DNA of 64,000 bases from CAVONV01 sp963697355 (GCA_963697355.1 CAVONV010000035.1:1-64000), one strand, 5' to 3'; shown: positions 41,925 through 51,115, numbered from the stretch's first letter. Translations and numbers: made by a program. The notes: generated from the sequence alone by a model not told the origin.

Positions 41925-43339
41925 CACGGCTTTACTGCCCCTGATTCTTTGTGAAGCGTTCCGACCGCGAGCTCCAACCGAGCTTCGGCCAGCCGTCCAC
42001 CATAGATTGCTCCTAGATACTGAGCTTCTGCTTTTAGCATCGCGTTCTGGCTTCTCAGTAGTTCCGTCACGTTGGCCAGTCCGCCCTCGTACCGAGCTTC
42101 GGTAATCCGATGACTCTCCCTTGCCTGGGAAACCGAATCCTGGGCAACTTCCAATCTTTCAGCCGCTGCCTCGCGGTCGAGATAGGCCCGCCGAATTTCG
42201 AGACGGGTCGCGTCGTCGGCTTTTTTCTTCTCCGCTTCGGCCTTTCGGAGTGCGGCCGCCGCCGCCTTGGACCCGTAGAACTTCCCTAGGCTCTGGAACA
42301 AATTGACGTGGAGCGTAACGCCGACCAGCCAATTGGAGTCACCTCCACCGGTGAAGCGGGGTCGATTCGACTCCCACCCCGCGTTGAAAGCCACGGTCGG
42401 AAGAAACATGGAATTGGCTTTCTTTCTTTCCAAACGAAACGACTCGACTTCCAGATCCTTCATCCTCATCGCGGGCTGGCTTTCCAGGGCTGTTAGAAAG
42501 AGCTCATCGAGCACCGGGCCCTCGACTTCCCTCGGGTGATGTTCGAGCGGGGTCAGGAGTGCAAACTCGCTCTCCAAAGGTAAGCCCAAGGTCTGGCTGA
42601 GCTCCGCGCTCATCACCTTGAAATCGTTCTCCGCCCGGATTTGCTCCTCTCTCAAGGCACCCAGATGCACACGAATGGAAAGCAAATCCACCTCAGTGAC
42701 CATCCCGGCATCGTATAGCGATTGAGCTCGTTTCAAGTCCTCCTGGGACGCCGCGACAGCTTTCTCGATGACTTCGAGATTCCGCTCGCTCACCTGAACT
42801 CCGAAGTACGTCCTCAACGTCTCGAAGATCACATGCATATCGGCCAGCTTTTTTCCCTCTGCCGCCATATCGACGCCTATGCGCGCGCCGTCCCGTCCCA
42901 GGTAGTTGCGTCCCCCAAGAAAGATGGGTTGCTGCAACATGAACTGAGAGCGGAAGTTGTTCAAAGGATCGGGATTGTTGAGACTATCGAGTTGGAAGTT
43001 CTCCTCGGTGAACCGGCCTTGGTTCAAGAGCGAGCCAAAAACGAAGACGGGATTGTTACTTCGATTGAAAGATTCGTTGTAGTCGACTCGAGGGAAGAAC
43101 CGTGACACCGCCTGGGAGTGGAGCGCTTGGCTGGCGTTCTCAGCCTCTCGAGCCGCCAGCGCGGAGGGATTCCGCTCGAGCGCCTGCGCGACGGCCTCTT
43201 CGAGACTCAGCGGAATCTCCTGAGCCCCAGCCGCGGGAGGCAACCCGAGCACCAGGATTAGTGCAACGGCGATTTTGAGGGATAGTCGCACCCTCGTTCT
43301 TCGTTGAGCGTTCGCTTTCAGAATGAGCATCTTTTCCAT
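41924..43339 (-). CDS. TolC-family outer-membrane efflux protein
   Basis: Outer-membrane channel of the RND system, 471 residues from ATG 43339. A signal peptide (LSLKIAVALILVLGLPPAAG) follows a short basic lead. OEP repeats are seen: LEEAVAQALERNPSALAARE, FMLQQPIFLGGRNYL, RAQSLYDAGMVTEVDLLSIR, then KKANSMFLPTVAFNAGWESN and ARYEGGLANVTELLRSQNAM. It is intact, unlike its pump. An alternative start at 43348 is possible. A 17-bp palindrome lies 18 bp upstream of the start. Confidence 0.92.
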   Translation of the reverse strand: MEKMLILKANAQRRTRVRLSLKIAVALILVLGLPPAAGAQEIPLSLEEAVAQALERNPSALAAREAENASQALHSQAVSRFFPRVDYNESFNRSNNPVFVFGSLLNQGRFTEENFQLDSLNNPDPLNNFRSQFMLQQPIFLGGRNYLGRDGARIGVDMAAEGKKLADMHVIFETLRTYFGVQVSERNLEVIEKAVAASQEDLKRAQSLYDAGMVTEVDLLSIRVHLGALREEQIRAENDFKVMSAELSQTLGLPLESEFALLTPLEHHPREVEGPVLDELFLTALESQPAMRMKDLEVESFRLERKKANSMFLPTVAFNAGWESNRPRFTGGGDSNWLVGVTLHVNLFQSLGKFYGSKAAAAALRKAEAEKKKADDATRLEIRRAYLDREAAAERLEVAQDSVSQARESHRITEARYEGGLANVTELLRSQNAMLKAEAQYLGAIYGGRLAEARLELAVGTLHKESGAVKP

Positions 43340-43356
43340 CCTGTTCATACATATCA

Positions 43357-43373
43357 ACTCACGTAGCGTGAGT
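43357..43373. promoter_or_regulatory. perfect palindromic operator candidate before the efflux operon
   Basis: ACTCACGTAGCGTGAGT: 7-bp arms with a 3-bp centre, 18 bp upstream of the tolC ATG. Position and size fit a site for a dimeric repressor such as TetR/MarR type, but no such gene is adjacent; the sigma factor upstream is the only regulator nearby. Confidence 0.6.
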
Positions 43374-43484
43374 CGGGTCGCTTCCATGGTTAGAGCCAGG
43401 GATAGGATGAAAAGTTCCCGGGCCAGAACCACTTGTACTCTAATGATCTGAGGGAGATAGAAGGCTGGGATGATCGACTGATTT

Positions 43485-44312
43485 CTAGACCAGTCTTTTG
43501 CGCTGGCGACGGCCAGGCGTGCGCTTCATCTCCGCGAGAATGGCATCTCTCACCGGCTGAGGGAGCTCTCCATCCCCGAGCCGGCGACAAGCCTCCTTTG
43601 TGAGATCGAGCGTGGCGAAAAGCGACTGACAACGGACACAAAGCTCTTGCTGGGTGACGGGAAACGCCACGCCTCGGTCCATCGCTTCCTGTTTGGCCTG
43701 AAGCAAATCGAGACACACCGCCCGGTCTTGGTTTAGCGGAGGCGCCGGCTTCTTCGATAGGCCCTTTGACAGTTCTTTCGCCGCATAGAGGCGAGCTCGA
43801 TGTAGACGGGTTTTGACCGTCGCCTCTTTGAGACCAAGGACTTCGGCAATCTCTCCGATGGAGAGATCCATCAACTCCTTTAAGATCAGAGGCAAACGGA
43901 ACTTGGGAGACAGGTTGGTGATGGCCTGCTGGACCGTGTCGCGTGTTTCGTTGCGCTCGAGGACGTCAAGTGGTGTGTCTCCGTCGGAAGGCAGATCGAC
44001 AATCCCCTCCTCCCCCGAAGGAAGAAGGATCGACAACGACTCCAGCGCTCGCGGCTGACCAGCCCTTAGACGGTGTCTCCTTTGGCAAACCCTGGCGGCA
44101 ATTGTGTAAAGCCAGGTCGATGGGCTGGAGCGGCCTTCGAATTGCTTCCATTTGCGGAACGCCTGGAGAAAGACATCTTGCACTAGATCCTGGGCGTCCT
44201 CTGGATTGCCGCACATCCTTAGACCCAAGCCGTAGATCTGACCGCCGTACTGCTCGAGCAAGTGCGGAATGGCCGTGTCAGCCGGTTCTGCCGTCAGTGA
44301 CATCGGTGTCAT
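43485..44312 (-). CDS. ECF sigma factor with C-terminal cysteine-containing extension
   Basis: A 275-residue RNA polymerase sigma factor. Region 2: YGLGLRMCGNPEDAQDLVQD and VFLQAFRKWKQFEG with STWLYTIAARVC. Region 4: LPLILKELMDLSIGEIAEVL and GLKEATVKTRLHRARLY. About 90 extra residues follow with CLDLLQAKQEAMDRG, ELCVRCQSLF and ACRRLGDGELP, a pattern like a small anti-sigma zinc-binding or zf-HC2 module fused to the sigma factor. It heads the efflux operon and probably controls it; the spacer to tolC is about 145 bp. Confidence 0.9.
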   Translation of the reverse strand: MTPMSLTAEPADTAIPHLLEQYGGQIYGLGLRMCGNPEDAQDLVQDVFLQAFRKWKQFEGRSSPSTWLYTIAARVCQRRHRLRAGQPRALESLSILLPSGEEGIVDLPSDGDTPLDVLERNETRDTVQQAITNLSPKFRLPLILKELMDLSIGEIAEVLGLKEATVKTRLHRARLYAAKELSKGLSKKPAPPLNQDRAVCLDLLQAKQEAMDRGVAFPVTQQELCVRCQSLFATLDLTKEACRRLGDGELPQPVRDAILAEMKRTPGRRQRKRLV

Positions 44313-44423
44313 TTGTAGAAGCCTAATGCAGAGTGGCCCAAAAAAGAAACCCCTTAGTTAACTGCATCCGCACGGCCAAGACAGGCGACGTCCACCGCAT
44401 CGGAGACTAACTTCGTGCGGATG
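44313..44423. repeat. palindromic dispersed element, copy 2, with flanks
   Basis: Positions 44364-44424 repeat in inverted form the element of 36042-36095: GCATCCGCACG at one end and CGTGCGGATGC at the other, with a 7-bp longer centre. The element runs directly into the minisatellite at 44424. Confidence 0.75.
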
Positions 44424-44584
44424 CCCCTTGCCCCTGTCCGTGCCCTTGCCCCTGTCCGTGCCCTTGCCCCTGTCCGTGCCCTTGCCCCTGTCCGTGCCCT
44501 TGCCCTGTCCGTGCCCTGTGCCCTTGCCCTTGCCCTTGCCCTTGCCCTTGCCCTTGCCCTTGCCCGTTGCCCCTGCCCGAGGCA
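44424..44584. repeat. C-rich minisatellite (18-bp then 6-bp period)
   Basis: First about four units of the 18-mer CCCTTGCCCCTGTCCGTG, then about eight units of CCCTTG, then CCCCTGCCCGAGGCAAG. On the minus strand it could encode Lys-Gly repeats, but this frame has no start context or homology, so I treat it as non-coding. Confidence 0.85.
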
Positions 44585-44765
44585 AGTTAGTTGATCGTGC
44601 CGATGACTGATAACTCGTCTTGACTTACTGCCAACCGCCCCGCCCACTAGCTTCTCCTCCACTCTTAACTGGTCACTGGTCAAGATTACCTGCACCTGGC
44701 CGCCATCAAGATACCCGGCCCACAAGATTTCGTCTATGATTCTCTAATCATTGAGGAGGAACGAC

Positions 44766-45587
44766 ATGACAGAGCGACCGGTATGGAAGCGGGTCATTGG
44801 CATCATGGGTGGTTTGGGTCCTCATGCTCATATCGAGTTGGAACGTTTGATCCTTGCCGAAACAGGGCGACTCATTGGACGGGCACCTCACGACCAAGAT
44901 TACCCGCCCTGGATCCTGTCATCTGTTCCGGCCACACCAGACCGTACTGCCGCTCTGCTGACGGGTGGCCCTTCACCACTCCCCGCGCTTGTGGAGAGCG
45001 CTCGCCGGATCGGTGGAAAGTTTGGAGCGGATTTCGCCGTCATCCCCTGCAACACGGCTCATGCCTATCTCGACGAACTGAGGGCGAGCGTCTCGATCCC
45101 TGTACTGGACATGGTGCAGGAAACGGTCCTCGAGGCACTGCGGCGTGTCGGGACCTCGGGTCGTGTCGGTATCTTGGGAACCACCGGGACGATTAAATCG
45201 GGACTCTACTCGGATCGAGTGGCTCGCCTCGGCAGAGGAGCGCGACCGATCACGCCGCTCGATTTGAGTGACGGTGAAGCGATTCAAGAACAGCTCGTTA
45301 TGGAGCCTATCTTCGGCGCTCTCATCGACGGCCGGCGCACGGGCGGCGGGATCAAATCCGGGGCTTTTCAAGATCCTGAAAAGAGGGAGCTCTTGGCGCG
45401 GCCGCTCAGAAAGGCCGCGAAGATGCTTGCAGAAAAAGGAGCGGACATCGTACTGACAGCATGCACCGAAATCCCACTGGCCGTGGGACGAGAGTCGGCA
45501 GATGAGGTCCCTTTGCTCGATCCCATGGAAGTGGCAGCCCGAGCGGCCGTCGAAATCGCGATTGGAAAACGCCCACTCCCTGCCTGA
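44766..45587 (+). CDS. aspartate/glutamate racemase-family protein
   Basis: A 273-residue cofactor-independent racemase. Start ATG 44766 follows a strong GAGGAGG site. It has KRVIGIMGGLGPHAHIELER, the two catalytic cysteines in VIPCNTAHAYLDEL and LTACTEIPLAVG, and the phosphate/carboxylate loop GILGTTGTIKSGLY. D-aspartate or D-glutamate racemase, or a hydantoin-related racemase, are possible. It is convergent with a class IV aminotransferase that could use D-amino acids. Confidence 0.9.
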   Translation: MTERPVWKRVIGIMGGLGPHAHIELERLILAETGRLIGRAPHDQDYPPWILSSVPATPDRTAALLTGGPSPLPALVESARRIGGKFGADFAVIPCNTAHAYLDELRASVSIPVLDMVQETVLEALRRVGTSGRVGILGTTGTIKSGLYSDRVARLGRGARPITPLDLSDGEAIQEQLVMEPIFGALIDGRRTGGGIKSGAFQDPEKRELLARPLRKAAKMLAEKGADIVLTACTEIPLAVGRESADEVPLLDPMEVAARAAVEIAIGKRPLPA

Positions 45588-45634
45588 TACAGATTTCAAC
45601 GCAGAGTCGCAGCGACGCAGAGGCCTTCTTCTTC

Positions 45635-46504
45635 TCAGCTCTCCAGAAACTCCTGTACCTCTTCGCGGTAGGCATCCCAAAGTGCCATCGTAATCGGCCC
45701 GGCTTCGCCTCCGCCAATGATGCAATCGTTGACGGCCACCACAGGGATGACCTCCTTCGTCGTTCCGGTGAGGAACACCTCATCGGCCCTCAAGAGCTCG
45801 TCGGGGAGAATCGTCGTCTCCTCGATCTCGATGCCCTTTTCCTTCGCTAGGCCAATGACAATCTCGCGGGTGATACCGCCCAAAATACCGGTTTCGAGAG
45901 AGGGGGTCTTGACCACGTCGCCGGCCACGATAAAGACGTTGGTCAAGGAGCCTTCGGCCAACTCGCCTCGGTAGTTGAGCATCAAGGCTTCATCCGCTCC
46001 CTGTGAACGCGCGGCCCGCATAGCGAGCAGATTGTTGAGTAGATTAGAGGATTTGATCCGAGGGTTGACGCTTCGCGGCGGATTTCTCACGACATCCACC
46101 AAGGCCACCCGCATGACTTGCTCTCTAGAACGCTCCCAGTCATCAGGAAGAGGTTTGGCGATAATCACAATGGTCGGCTCCGCAGCCGCACCCAACCTGT
46201 AGTCGATCTGACCAATCCCCTCCGAGACGACGATACGGATAACGGATTCTCTGTTGTTGGCAGCGGCAATCGTTCCTTCAACTCGTGATGTGAATGACTC
46301 GTCGCTCAAACCGATGGGAATGTTCAAGCTAGTGGCAGACTCGCGCAGGCGTTTCAAATGCCTGGTCAAAAGGAATGGTCGGCCGCTGTAGGTTCGTAGA
46401 GTCTCATAGACACTCGCGCCGAAAATGAATCCCAAGTCCAGGGGAGAGAGCATTCGATCCTCATCCGTCCCCAATCGCCCGTCGACATTGATCCGAATCC
46501 CCAT
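45635..46504 (-). CDS. class IV PLP aminotransferase (branched-chain/D-amino-acid type)
   Basis: A 289-residue PLP enzyme from ATG 46504 (GIRINVDGRLGTDEDRMLSP). The fold-type IV landmarks are DLGFIFGASVYETLRTYSGR, the catalytic Lys in NPRIKSSNLLNNLLAMR, DEALMLNYRGELAEGSLTNV and GILGGITREIV. This class holds branched-chain and D-alanine aminotransferases and aminodeoxychorismate lyase; sequence alone does not settle which. A longer frame to 46615 is unlikely because it would overlap the divergent nnr gene's leader. Confidence 0.88.
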   Translation of the reverse strand: MGIRINVDGRLGTDEDRMLSPLDLGFIFGASVYETLRTYSGRPFLLTRHLKRLRESATSLNIPIGLSDESFTSRVEGTIAAANNRESVIRIVVSEGIGQIDYRLGAAAEPTIVIIAKPLPDDWERSREQVMRVALVDVVRNPPRSVNPRIKSSNLLNNLLAMRAARSQGADEALMLNYRGELAEGSLTNVFIVAGDVVKTPSLETGILGGITREIVIGLAKEKGIEIEETTILPDELLRADEVFLTGTTKEVIPVVAVNDCIIGGGEAGPITMALWDAYREEVQEFLES

Positions 46505-46609
46505 AGTTGCACCACCTACAAAAGCACCTGCTATCGCTCTTGGACCCGACGGTCGGGCCATCGACACACCGGTGCCAAACCGTGAAATCGCGGTATATAC
46601 TACCGTGTC

Positions 46610-48169
46610 ATGCAAGTTCTAACGACCGAGGAAATGCGCGAAGCAGACCGTAGGACCATAGAAGACATCGGCATCCCGGGACGTGTCCTCATGGAAAGCG
46701 CCGGCCGAGCGGTGGTCCGCCAAATGAAAGAATCTATCGCAGGCCTTCGTGACCGCCCTATCGAAGTCGTTTGTGGCAAAGGGAACAACGGAGGCGACGG
46801 CCTCGTGATACTCCGAAACTTGGCCACTGAGGGCTACAAGGCGAGGGCGTGGATCCTGGCAGGTTTGGATTCGCTCACCGGAGATGCCAAAGGCAATCTC
46901 GACGCCGCCCTCAAGCTAGGTCTCACCGTCAACTCGGTGACCGATGAGTCTTCTTTCGAGGGAGCCATCGACTCGTTCTCATTCCACAGTGTCGTGGTCG
47001 ACGCGGTCTTGGGGACCGGACTAAGCCAAGCGGCGAGGGGGCTTCCGGAGGTTGCGATTCGGGCGTTGAATCAACTCGACGGGACATACACCGTTGCCGT
47101 TGATGTTCCCTCCGGTCTTTCTTCGGACTCCGGCCAAAAACCCGGAGAAGCCATTCACGCGGATCTCACGGTTGCTCTCGCGGCCCCCAAATTGTGCCAC
47201 CTGTTGCCCCCGGCTTGTTTTCATTGCGGTCGACTCGAGGTAGTCGATATCGGAATTCCACATGGAATTCTCACCTCCACCGGCAGCAAGCTGGAAACGC
47301 TAGAGCCCGAAGATTTGAGCAAATTGATCCATCCCAGACGACCGGACGCCCACAAAGGAGACTATGGTCATCTGTTGATCGTCGCAGGGTCAGTCGGCAA
47401 GACGGGAGCCGCGGTTATGGCCGCCGAGACGGCGCTCAAAGCCGGCGTAGGCCTCGTGACCGTAGCTTCCCCCAAAAGTACGCTACCTATGATGGCTCCG
47501 GCTTTGCTGGAATCCATGTGGGAGCCTCTCGACGAAACACCGGAAGGCACGATTCGAGCCAGTGCCGTGTCCCGCGTCTTGGAGCTCATCAACGGAAAGA
47601 CCGCCTTGGCGCTTGGCCCGGGCATTGGACTTCACCCGGAAACCGTTACGTTTGCCAAGGAGCTAGTGGCAAAGGTATCCATTCCAACCGTCATCGACGC
47701 CGACGGCATCAATGCCCTTACTGGAAGTTTGGACGCCATCCCCCCCGACAACTCCATCGCCATCACGCCTCACCCCGGAGAAGCGGCACGACTTCTCGGA
47801 TGCAAATCGGCGCAGGTACAGCGGGACCGATTGGGTACGGTGAGAGAACTGGCTACTCGTGGGAAATTCTCCGTCGCCCTCAAGGGTTTTCGGACACTCA
47901 TTGGAGAACCGTCGGGCCATGTCCGTATCAACCTTACCGGAAACCCAGGTATGGCTAGCGGCGGCACCGGCGATGTTCTAACGGGCGCCGTGGGCTCTTT
48001 GATGGCTCAAGGTCTCGCCGTCGAGGAGGCTTTATGTCTAGGGGTATACATCCACGGTTCGGCGGGAGACCTGGCTGCCGATGTGGTGGGCCATCCCTCT
48101 CTTACGGCTACGGACCTGATTCGCATGCTTCCCGAGGCGTTTCGACAACTATCTGGTATCGGCCAATGA
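46610..48169 (+). CDS. nnr: bifunctional NAD(P)H-hydrate epimerase/dehydratase
   Basis: Repairs damaged NAD(P)H hydrates. Residues 1-215 are the epimerase (YjeF_N) domain: MQVLTTEEMREADRRTIEDI, VVCGKGNNGGDGLVILRNLA and YTVAVDVPSGLSSDSGQ. The rest is the ADP-dependent dehydratase: HKGDYGHLLIVAGSVGKTGA, DADGINALTG, ITPHPGEAARLLGC and the nucleotide site TGNPGMASGGTGDVLTGAVG. The full 519 residues match the family. It overlaps tsaE by ATGA. Confidence 0.96.
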   Translation: MQVLTTEEMREADRRTIEDIGIPGRVLMESAGRAVVRQMKESIAGLRDRPIEVVCGKGNNGGDGLVILRNLATEGYKARAWILAGLDSLTGDAKGNLDAALKLGLTVNSVTDESSFEGAIDSFSFHSVVVDAVLGTGLSQAARGLPEVAIRALNQLDGTYTVAVDVPSGLSSDSGQKPGEAIHADLTVALAAPKLCHLLPPACFHCGRLEVVDIGIPHGILTSTGSKLETLEPEDLSKLIHPRRPDAHKGDYGHLLIVAGSVGKTGAAVMAAETALKAGVGLVTVASPKSTLPMMAPALLESMWEPLDETPEGTIRASAVSRVLELINGKTALALGPGIGLHPETVTFAKELVAKVSIPTVIDADGINALTGSLDAIPPDNSIAITPHPGEAARLLGCKSAQVQRDRLGTVRELATRGKFSVALKGFRTLIGEPSGHVRINLTGNPGMASGGTGDVLTGAVGSLMAQGLAVEEALCLGVYIHGSAGDLAADVVGHPSLTATDLIRMLPEAFRQLSGIGQ

Positions 48170-48627
48170 CGACGACGATCTCCAAAACGACAGTCAGCGA
48201 AAGCCACTCACCCGGCGAGACACAAGAGCTGGGGAAAGCTCTCGGCAAAAACTACGCCGGCGCCAGATGCTTCTATCTCGAAGGCCAGCTGGGAGCGGGA
48301 AAGACCCTTTTCGCGAAGGGTATCGCCTCTGCATACGGCATCGATCCGGATCGGGTGGTCAGCCCAACCTTCGCTCTCGTCAATCGCTATAGTGGTGAAG
48401 GTCAGACGGTCTACCATGCGGACCTCTATCGTATCGACAAAGAACGAGAGCTTCTCGAGCTGGGCTTGGACGAAATCGAGGACGAGGATAACACGGTCCT
48501 GATCGTCGAATGGTCGGAAAAGCTCGGTCGCTACCGGCGCCAGGATTCGATTAGCGTTAGATTCGAGAGCCTCGACGGTGACTCGAGAAAGATATACATT
48601 CTTCAATCCAATGAGGAGTCCCTGTGA
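48166..48627 (+). CDS. tsaE: tRNA threonylcarbamoyladenosine synthesis ATPase TsaE
   Basis: A 153-residue P-loop ATPase that drives the t6A modification complex with TsaB and TsaD. Walker A is GQLGAGKTLFAKGIA; the switch VVSPTFALVNRYSG and the YHADLYRI and VLIVEWSEKLG segments are all conserved. The gene order nnr-tsaE is the common bacterial one. Start ATG 48166 overlaps the nnr stop and the end overlaps the next gene by GTGA. Confidence 0.95.
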   Translation: MTTTISKTTVSESHSPGETQELGKALGKNYAGARCFYLEGQLGAGKTLFAKGIASAYGIDPDRVVSPTFALVNRYSGEGQTVYHADLYRIDKERELLELGLDEIEDEDNTVLIVEWSEKLGRYRRQDSISVRFESLDGDSRKIYILQSNEESL

Positions 48628-49520
48628 AAGAATTGAAAGGCATCATTGCACCTGTGCCTACGGCTTTCGATGAAAATGAAGAGCTGGCCCTCGACCCTTT
48701 GGCCGAGAATCTCAAACGCTGGGCGGGGACTCGGTTAGCTGGATTCCTCCTCTTGGGTTCCACGGGCGAGTTCGTTTGCCTCTCGACAGATGAGAAGAAA
48801 GCGGTCTTCGAACGCGCCAGGCAAGCAATCCCCCAGGACAAAATCATGCTAGCCGGGACGGGCTGTGAGTCCACCCGCGAGACCATTGCCCTGACGCGCT
48901 GGGCGGGAAACCTGGGCGTCGACTACGCTTTGGTTCTCAACCCTTTTTACTACAAAAGGGAGATGAAAGCCGAAATTCTTCGTGCCCATTTCGAGGAGGT
49001 AGCCGAAGCGAGTCCCGTCCCCATCGTGATTTACAATATGCCGCTTTTTACTCAGTTGAATATGGAAGCGGATCTTGTACTGGAGCTTGCGTCCCATCCC
49101 AATATCGTCGGCATCAAAGACACCGCGCCCAACGTCCTCCAGGTCCAATCAATTTGTCAATCATCCCCGGAAGGATTTCGCGTGCTGACGGGCAACGCCA
49201 GTCTCCTCTTGGCATGTATGACGGTAGGAGCATCGGGTGGCATCCTGGCAGCAGCCAATGTGGCTTATGATTTGAGCGTCGATCTCTACGACGCCTACCT
49301 GAAAAGCGACTTTCAACGAGCGCGTGAGCTCCAGCGTCGCTTGGTGCCCATCAACCAAGCCGTGACCGCCCAGTTTGGCATCGGCGGTTTAAAGGCATTG
49401 CTCGATCGAATAGGCTTCTACGGAGGGCCACCGCGTCGTCCACTCCGAAGGCCCTCCACGGAAATCCAAGAGAAGTTGGTTCAGATACACTCCGAGAACT
49501 GCTTACAGGAGGTCAGCTAG
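48624..49520 (+). CDS. DapA-family aldolase/lyase
   Basis: A 298-residue (beta/alpha)8 enzyme of the dihydrodipicolinate synthase/N-acetylneuraminate lyase family. The substrate-carboxylate loop is GSTGEFVCLS (rather than GTTGE), the Tyr motif is IYNMPLFT and the Schiff-base Lys is in VGIKDTAPN. The GSTGE form and lack of the usual lysine-pathway neighbours suggest a 4-hydroxy-2-oxoglutarate aldolase-like enzyme rather than DapA. GTG start, coupled to tsaE. Confidence 0.9.
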   Translation: MKELKGIIAPVPTAFDENEELALDPLAENLKRWAGTRLAGFLLLGSTGEFVCLSTDEKKAVFERARQAIPQDKIMLAGTGCESTRETIALTRWAGNLGVDYALVLNPFYYKREMKAEILRAHFEEVAEASPVPIVIYNMPLFTQLNMEADLVLELASHPNIVGIKDTAPNVLQVQSICQSSPEGFRVLTGNASLLLACMTVGASGGILAAANVAYDLSVDLYDAYLKSDFQRARELQRRLVPINQAVTAQFGIGGLKALLDRIGFYGGPPRRPLRRPSTEIQEKLVQIHSENCLQEVS

Positions 49521-49522
49521 AC

Positions 49523-50962
49523 ATGAGACATTTCATCCTCCCCTTGCTCGTTTTGTCCCTGTTCGGTTGCGGGAACGATGGGGATCAAGCGAGCACTCCA
49601 AACGCCGGTATCAACGTTATTCTGTTGTCCGTCGATGCGCTCCGGCCCGACCATATGAGCACCTATGGCTACCGGCGGCAGACCACACCTGCCGTGGACC
49701 AGCTCGCGGCTCGGGGAGTCGTATTCGATCAAGCTTTCACCTACTGGCCCAAGACTCGCGGTAGTTTCGCGGCGATGTTCACCTCGCTCAACGCGTCACA
49801 GCATGGATTGACTGTGAAGGACCGGGACCTGTCCGACTTCAATCACACCTTGGCGGAAGCCCTCAAAGAGGCGGGCTATCGCACGGTGGCGGCGATTGAT
49901 AACGGCAACTTGGACGGGTCTCTCGGCTTCGCACAAGGCTTCGACCAATACGAACAGAGCTGGCTGAAAGCGAACACCGAGATTGAACGTACAGAGTTCC
50001 TGACCCAATTCGCCGTCGATTTTCTCAAAGACGAAAGTGACTCTCGACCTTTCTTTCTCTGGCTTCACTACGTCAATCCCCACGCACCGTACGACCCACC
50101 GCAGGAACAACTCGAGAAGTTCCGCGGCGACGGATTGATCCCTCGTGGACCCGAGCTCGAGCCCGTCGTGGGGTATCACGGTGGTATCAACCGTAATATG
50201 TACGTTGAAGGAGAAAACCACTTAGGAGATTATTTCGACCGCTACGATGCAGAGATCGCTTACACCGACGAGCACATCGCGCGCGTTCTCGAAGCTCTGG
50301 ATTCGAGCAAATTCAAGAGCAATACGTTGGTGGTTTTCACCTCCGACCACGGCGAGAGTCTCGGTGAGCACGACTACTATTTCGATCACGGATTCGACTT
50401 GTTCAACCCGTGCCTTCGCATCCCACTGATTCTCTACTTTCCGGGAATCGTGCCTCAAAATGAGCGCCGAGAGGCCGTCGTTTCGAGTCTCGACATCTTT
50501 CCCACCATTCTCGATCTCTCACAGCTTTCCTTCCCGCCCGATCTTGCGGGCAGCTCACTCGTCCCCTTGCTCAACATGAGCAAGAACCAAATCCACGACA
50601 ACCTCTACTTCCAAAATGACCACCACCAACTGGCAATAACCAACGGACGTTTGAAGCTCATCGCCTACCCTCGCACCGAAGAAGTGGAACGTCGCTACGA
50701 GCTTTTCGACATGTACGAAGATCCAAGTGAGGTCGAGGATCGCTTCGCCGAGGCGGAATCGACCGTCGAATCGTTCCGATCGGAGCTGGAACGCTTCCGC
50801 ACGCGCACTGTAGCTTGGCAGCAGGAAACCACACGTCGCCGCATGGGAGCACCGGCCAAGACCGACGACCAGCTCTCGGAGGATACGTTGAAGAATCTGG
50901 AAGCGCTGGGATACGTGGGAACAACGACAAAGAAAGACGACAAAAAGAAGAAGGACAAGTAG
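49523..50962 (+). CDS. sulfatase-like lipoprotein (alkaline phosphatase superfamily)
   Basis: A 479-residue lipoprotein with lipobox LVLSLFGC. The sulfatase fold opens INVILLSVDALRPDHMSTYG and has HTLAEALKEAGYRTVA and VVFTSDHGESLGEHDYYF (metal ligands). In place of the formylglycine motif CxPxR it reads WPKTRGSFAAMFTS, so the nucleophile would be Thr or Ser as in phosphoglycerol transferases and phosphonate hydrolases rather than a formylglycine. The C-terminus ends LEALGYVGTTTKKD, a tail seen in many such proteins of this lineage. It starts 3 bp after the aldolase. Confidence 0.9.
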   Translation: MRHFILPLLVLSLFGCGNDGDQASTPNAGINVILLSVDALRPDHMSTYGYRRQTTPAVDQLAARGVVFDQAFTYWPKTRGSFAAMFTSLNASQHGLTVKDRDLSDFNHTLAEALKEAGYRTVAAIDNGNLDGSLGFAQGFDQYEQSWLKANTEIERTEFLTQFAVDFLKDESDSRPFFLWLHYVNPHAPYDPPQEQLEKFRGDGLIPRGPELEPVVGYHGGINRNMYVEGENHLGDYFDRYDAEIAYTDEHIARVLEALDSSKFKSNTLVVFTSDHGESLGEHDYYFDHGFDLFNPCLRIPLILYFPGIVPQNERREAVVSSLDIFPTILDLSQLSFPPDLAGSSLVPLLNMSKNQIHDNLYFQNDHHQLAITNGRLKLIAYPRTEEVERRYELFDMYEDPSEVEDRFAEAESTVESFRSELERFRTRTVAWQQETTRRRMGAPAKTDDQLSEDTLKNLEALGYVGTTTKKDDKKKKDK

Positions 50963-51074
50963 CCTACTCGACAGGTAAGTGCGGGGAGACAAGCGCTCGG
51001 AACTACGGTTCCTCGAGCGGCTTTGTCTCCCTCCTGCTTCGCTCGAGATCGGGCCATTTCTGTATTGTCCCCAT

Positions 51075-51115
51075 TCCTGAGTTCTCGGGTCCTCGAGTTC
51101 TCGAGTTCTTTGTTC
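51075..51115. repeat. 8-bp tandem repeat array, copy 4, touching a stop codon
   Basis: CCTGAGTT, CTCGGGTC, CTCGAGTT, CTCGAGTT, CTTTGTTC in phase. The array ends directly at the TAG stop (51116-51118) of the minus-strand methyltransferase. Confidence 0.8.

Noticed and set aside
44354..44725. Minus-strand frame with Lys-Gly repeats
   Set aside because: Created by the C-rich minisatellite; no start context or homologous flank.
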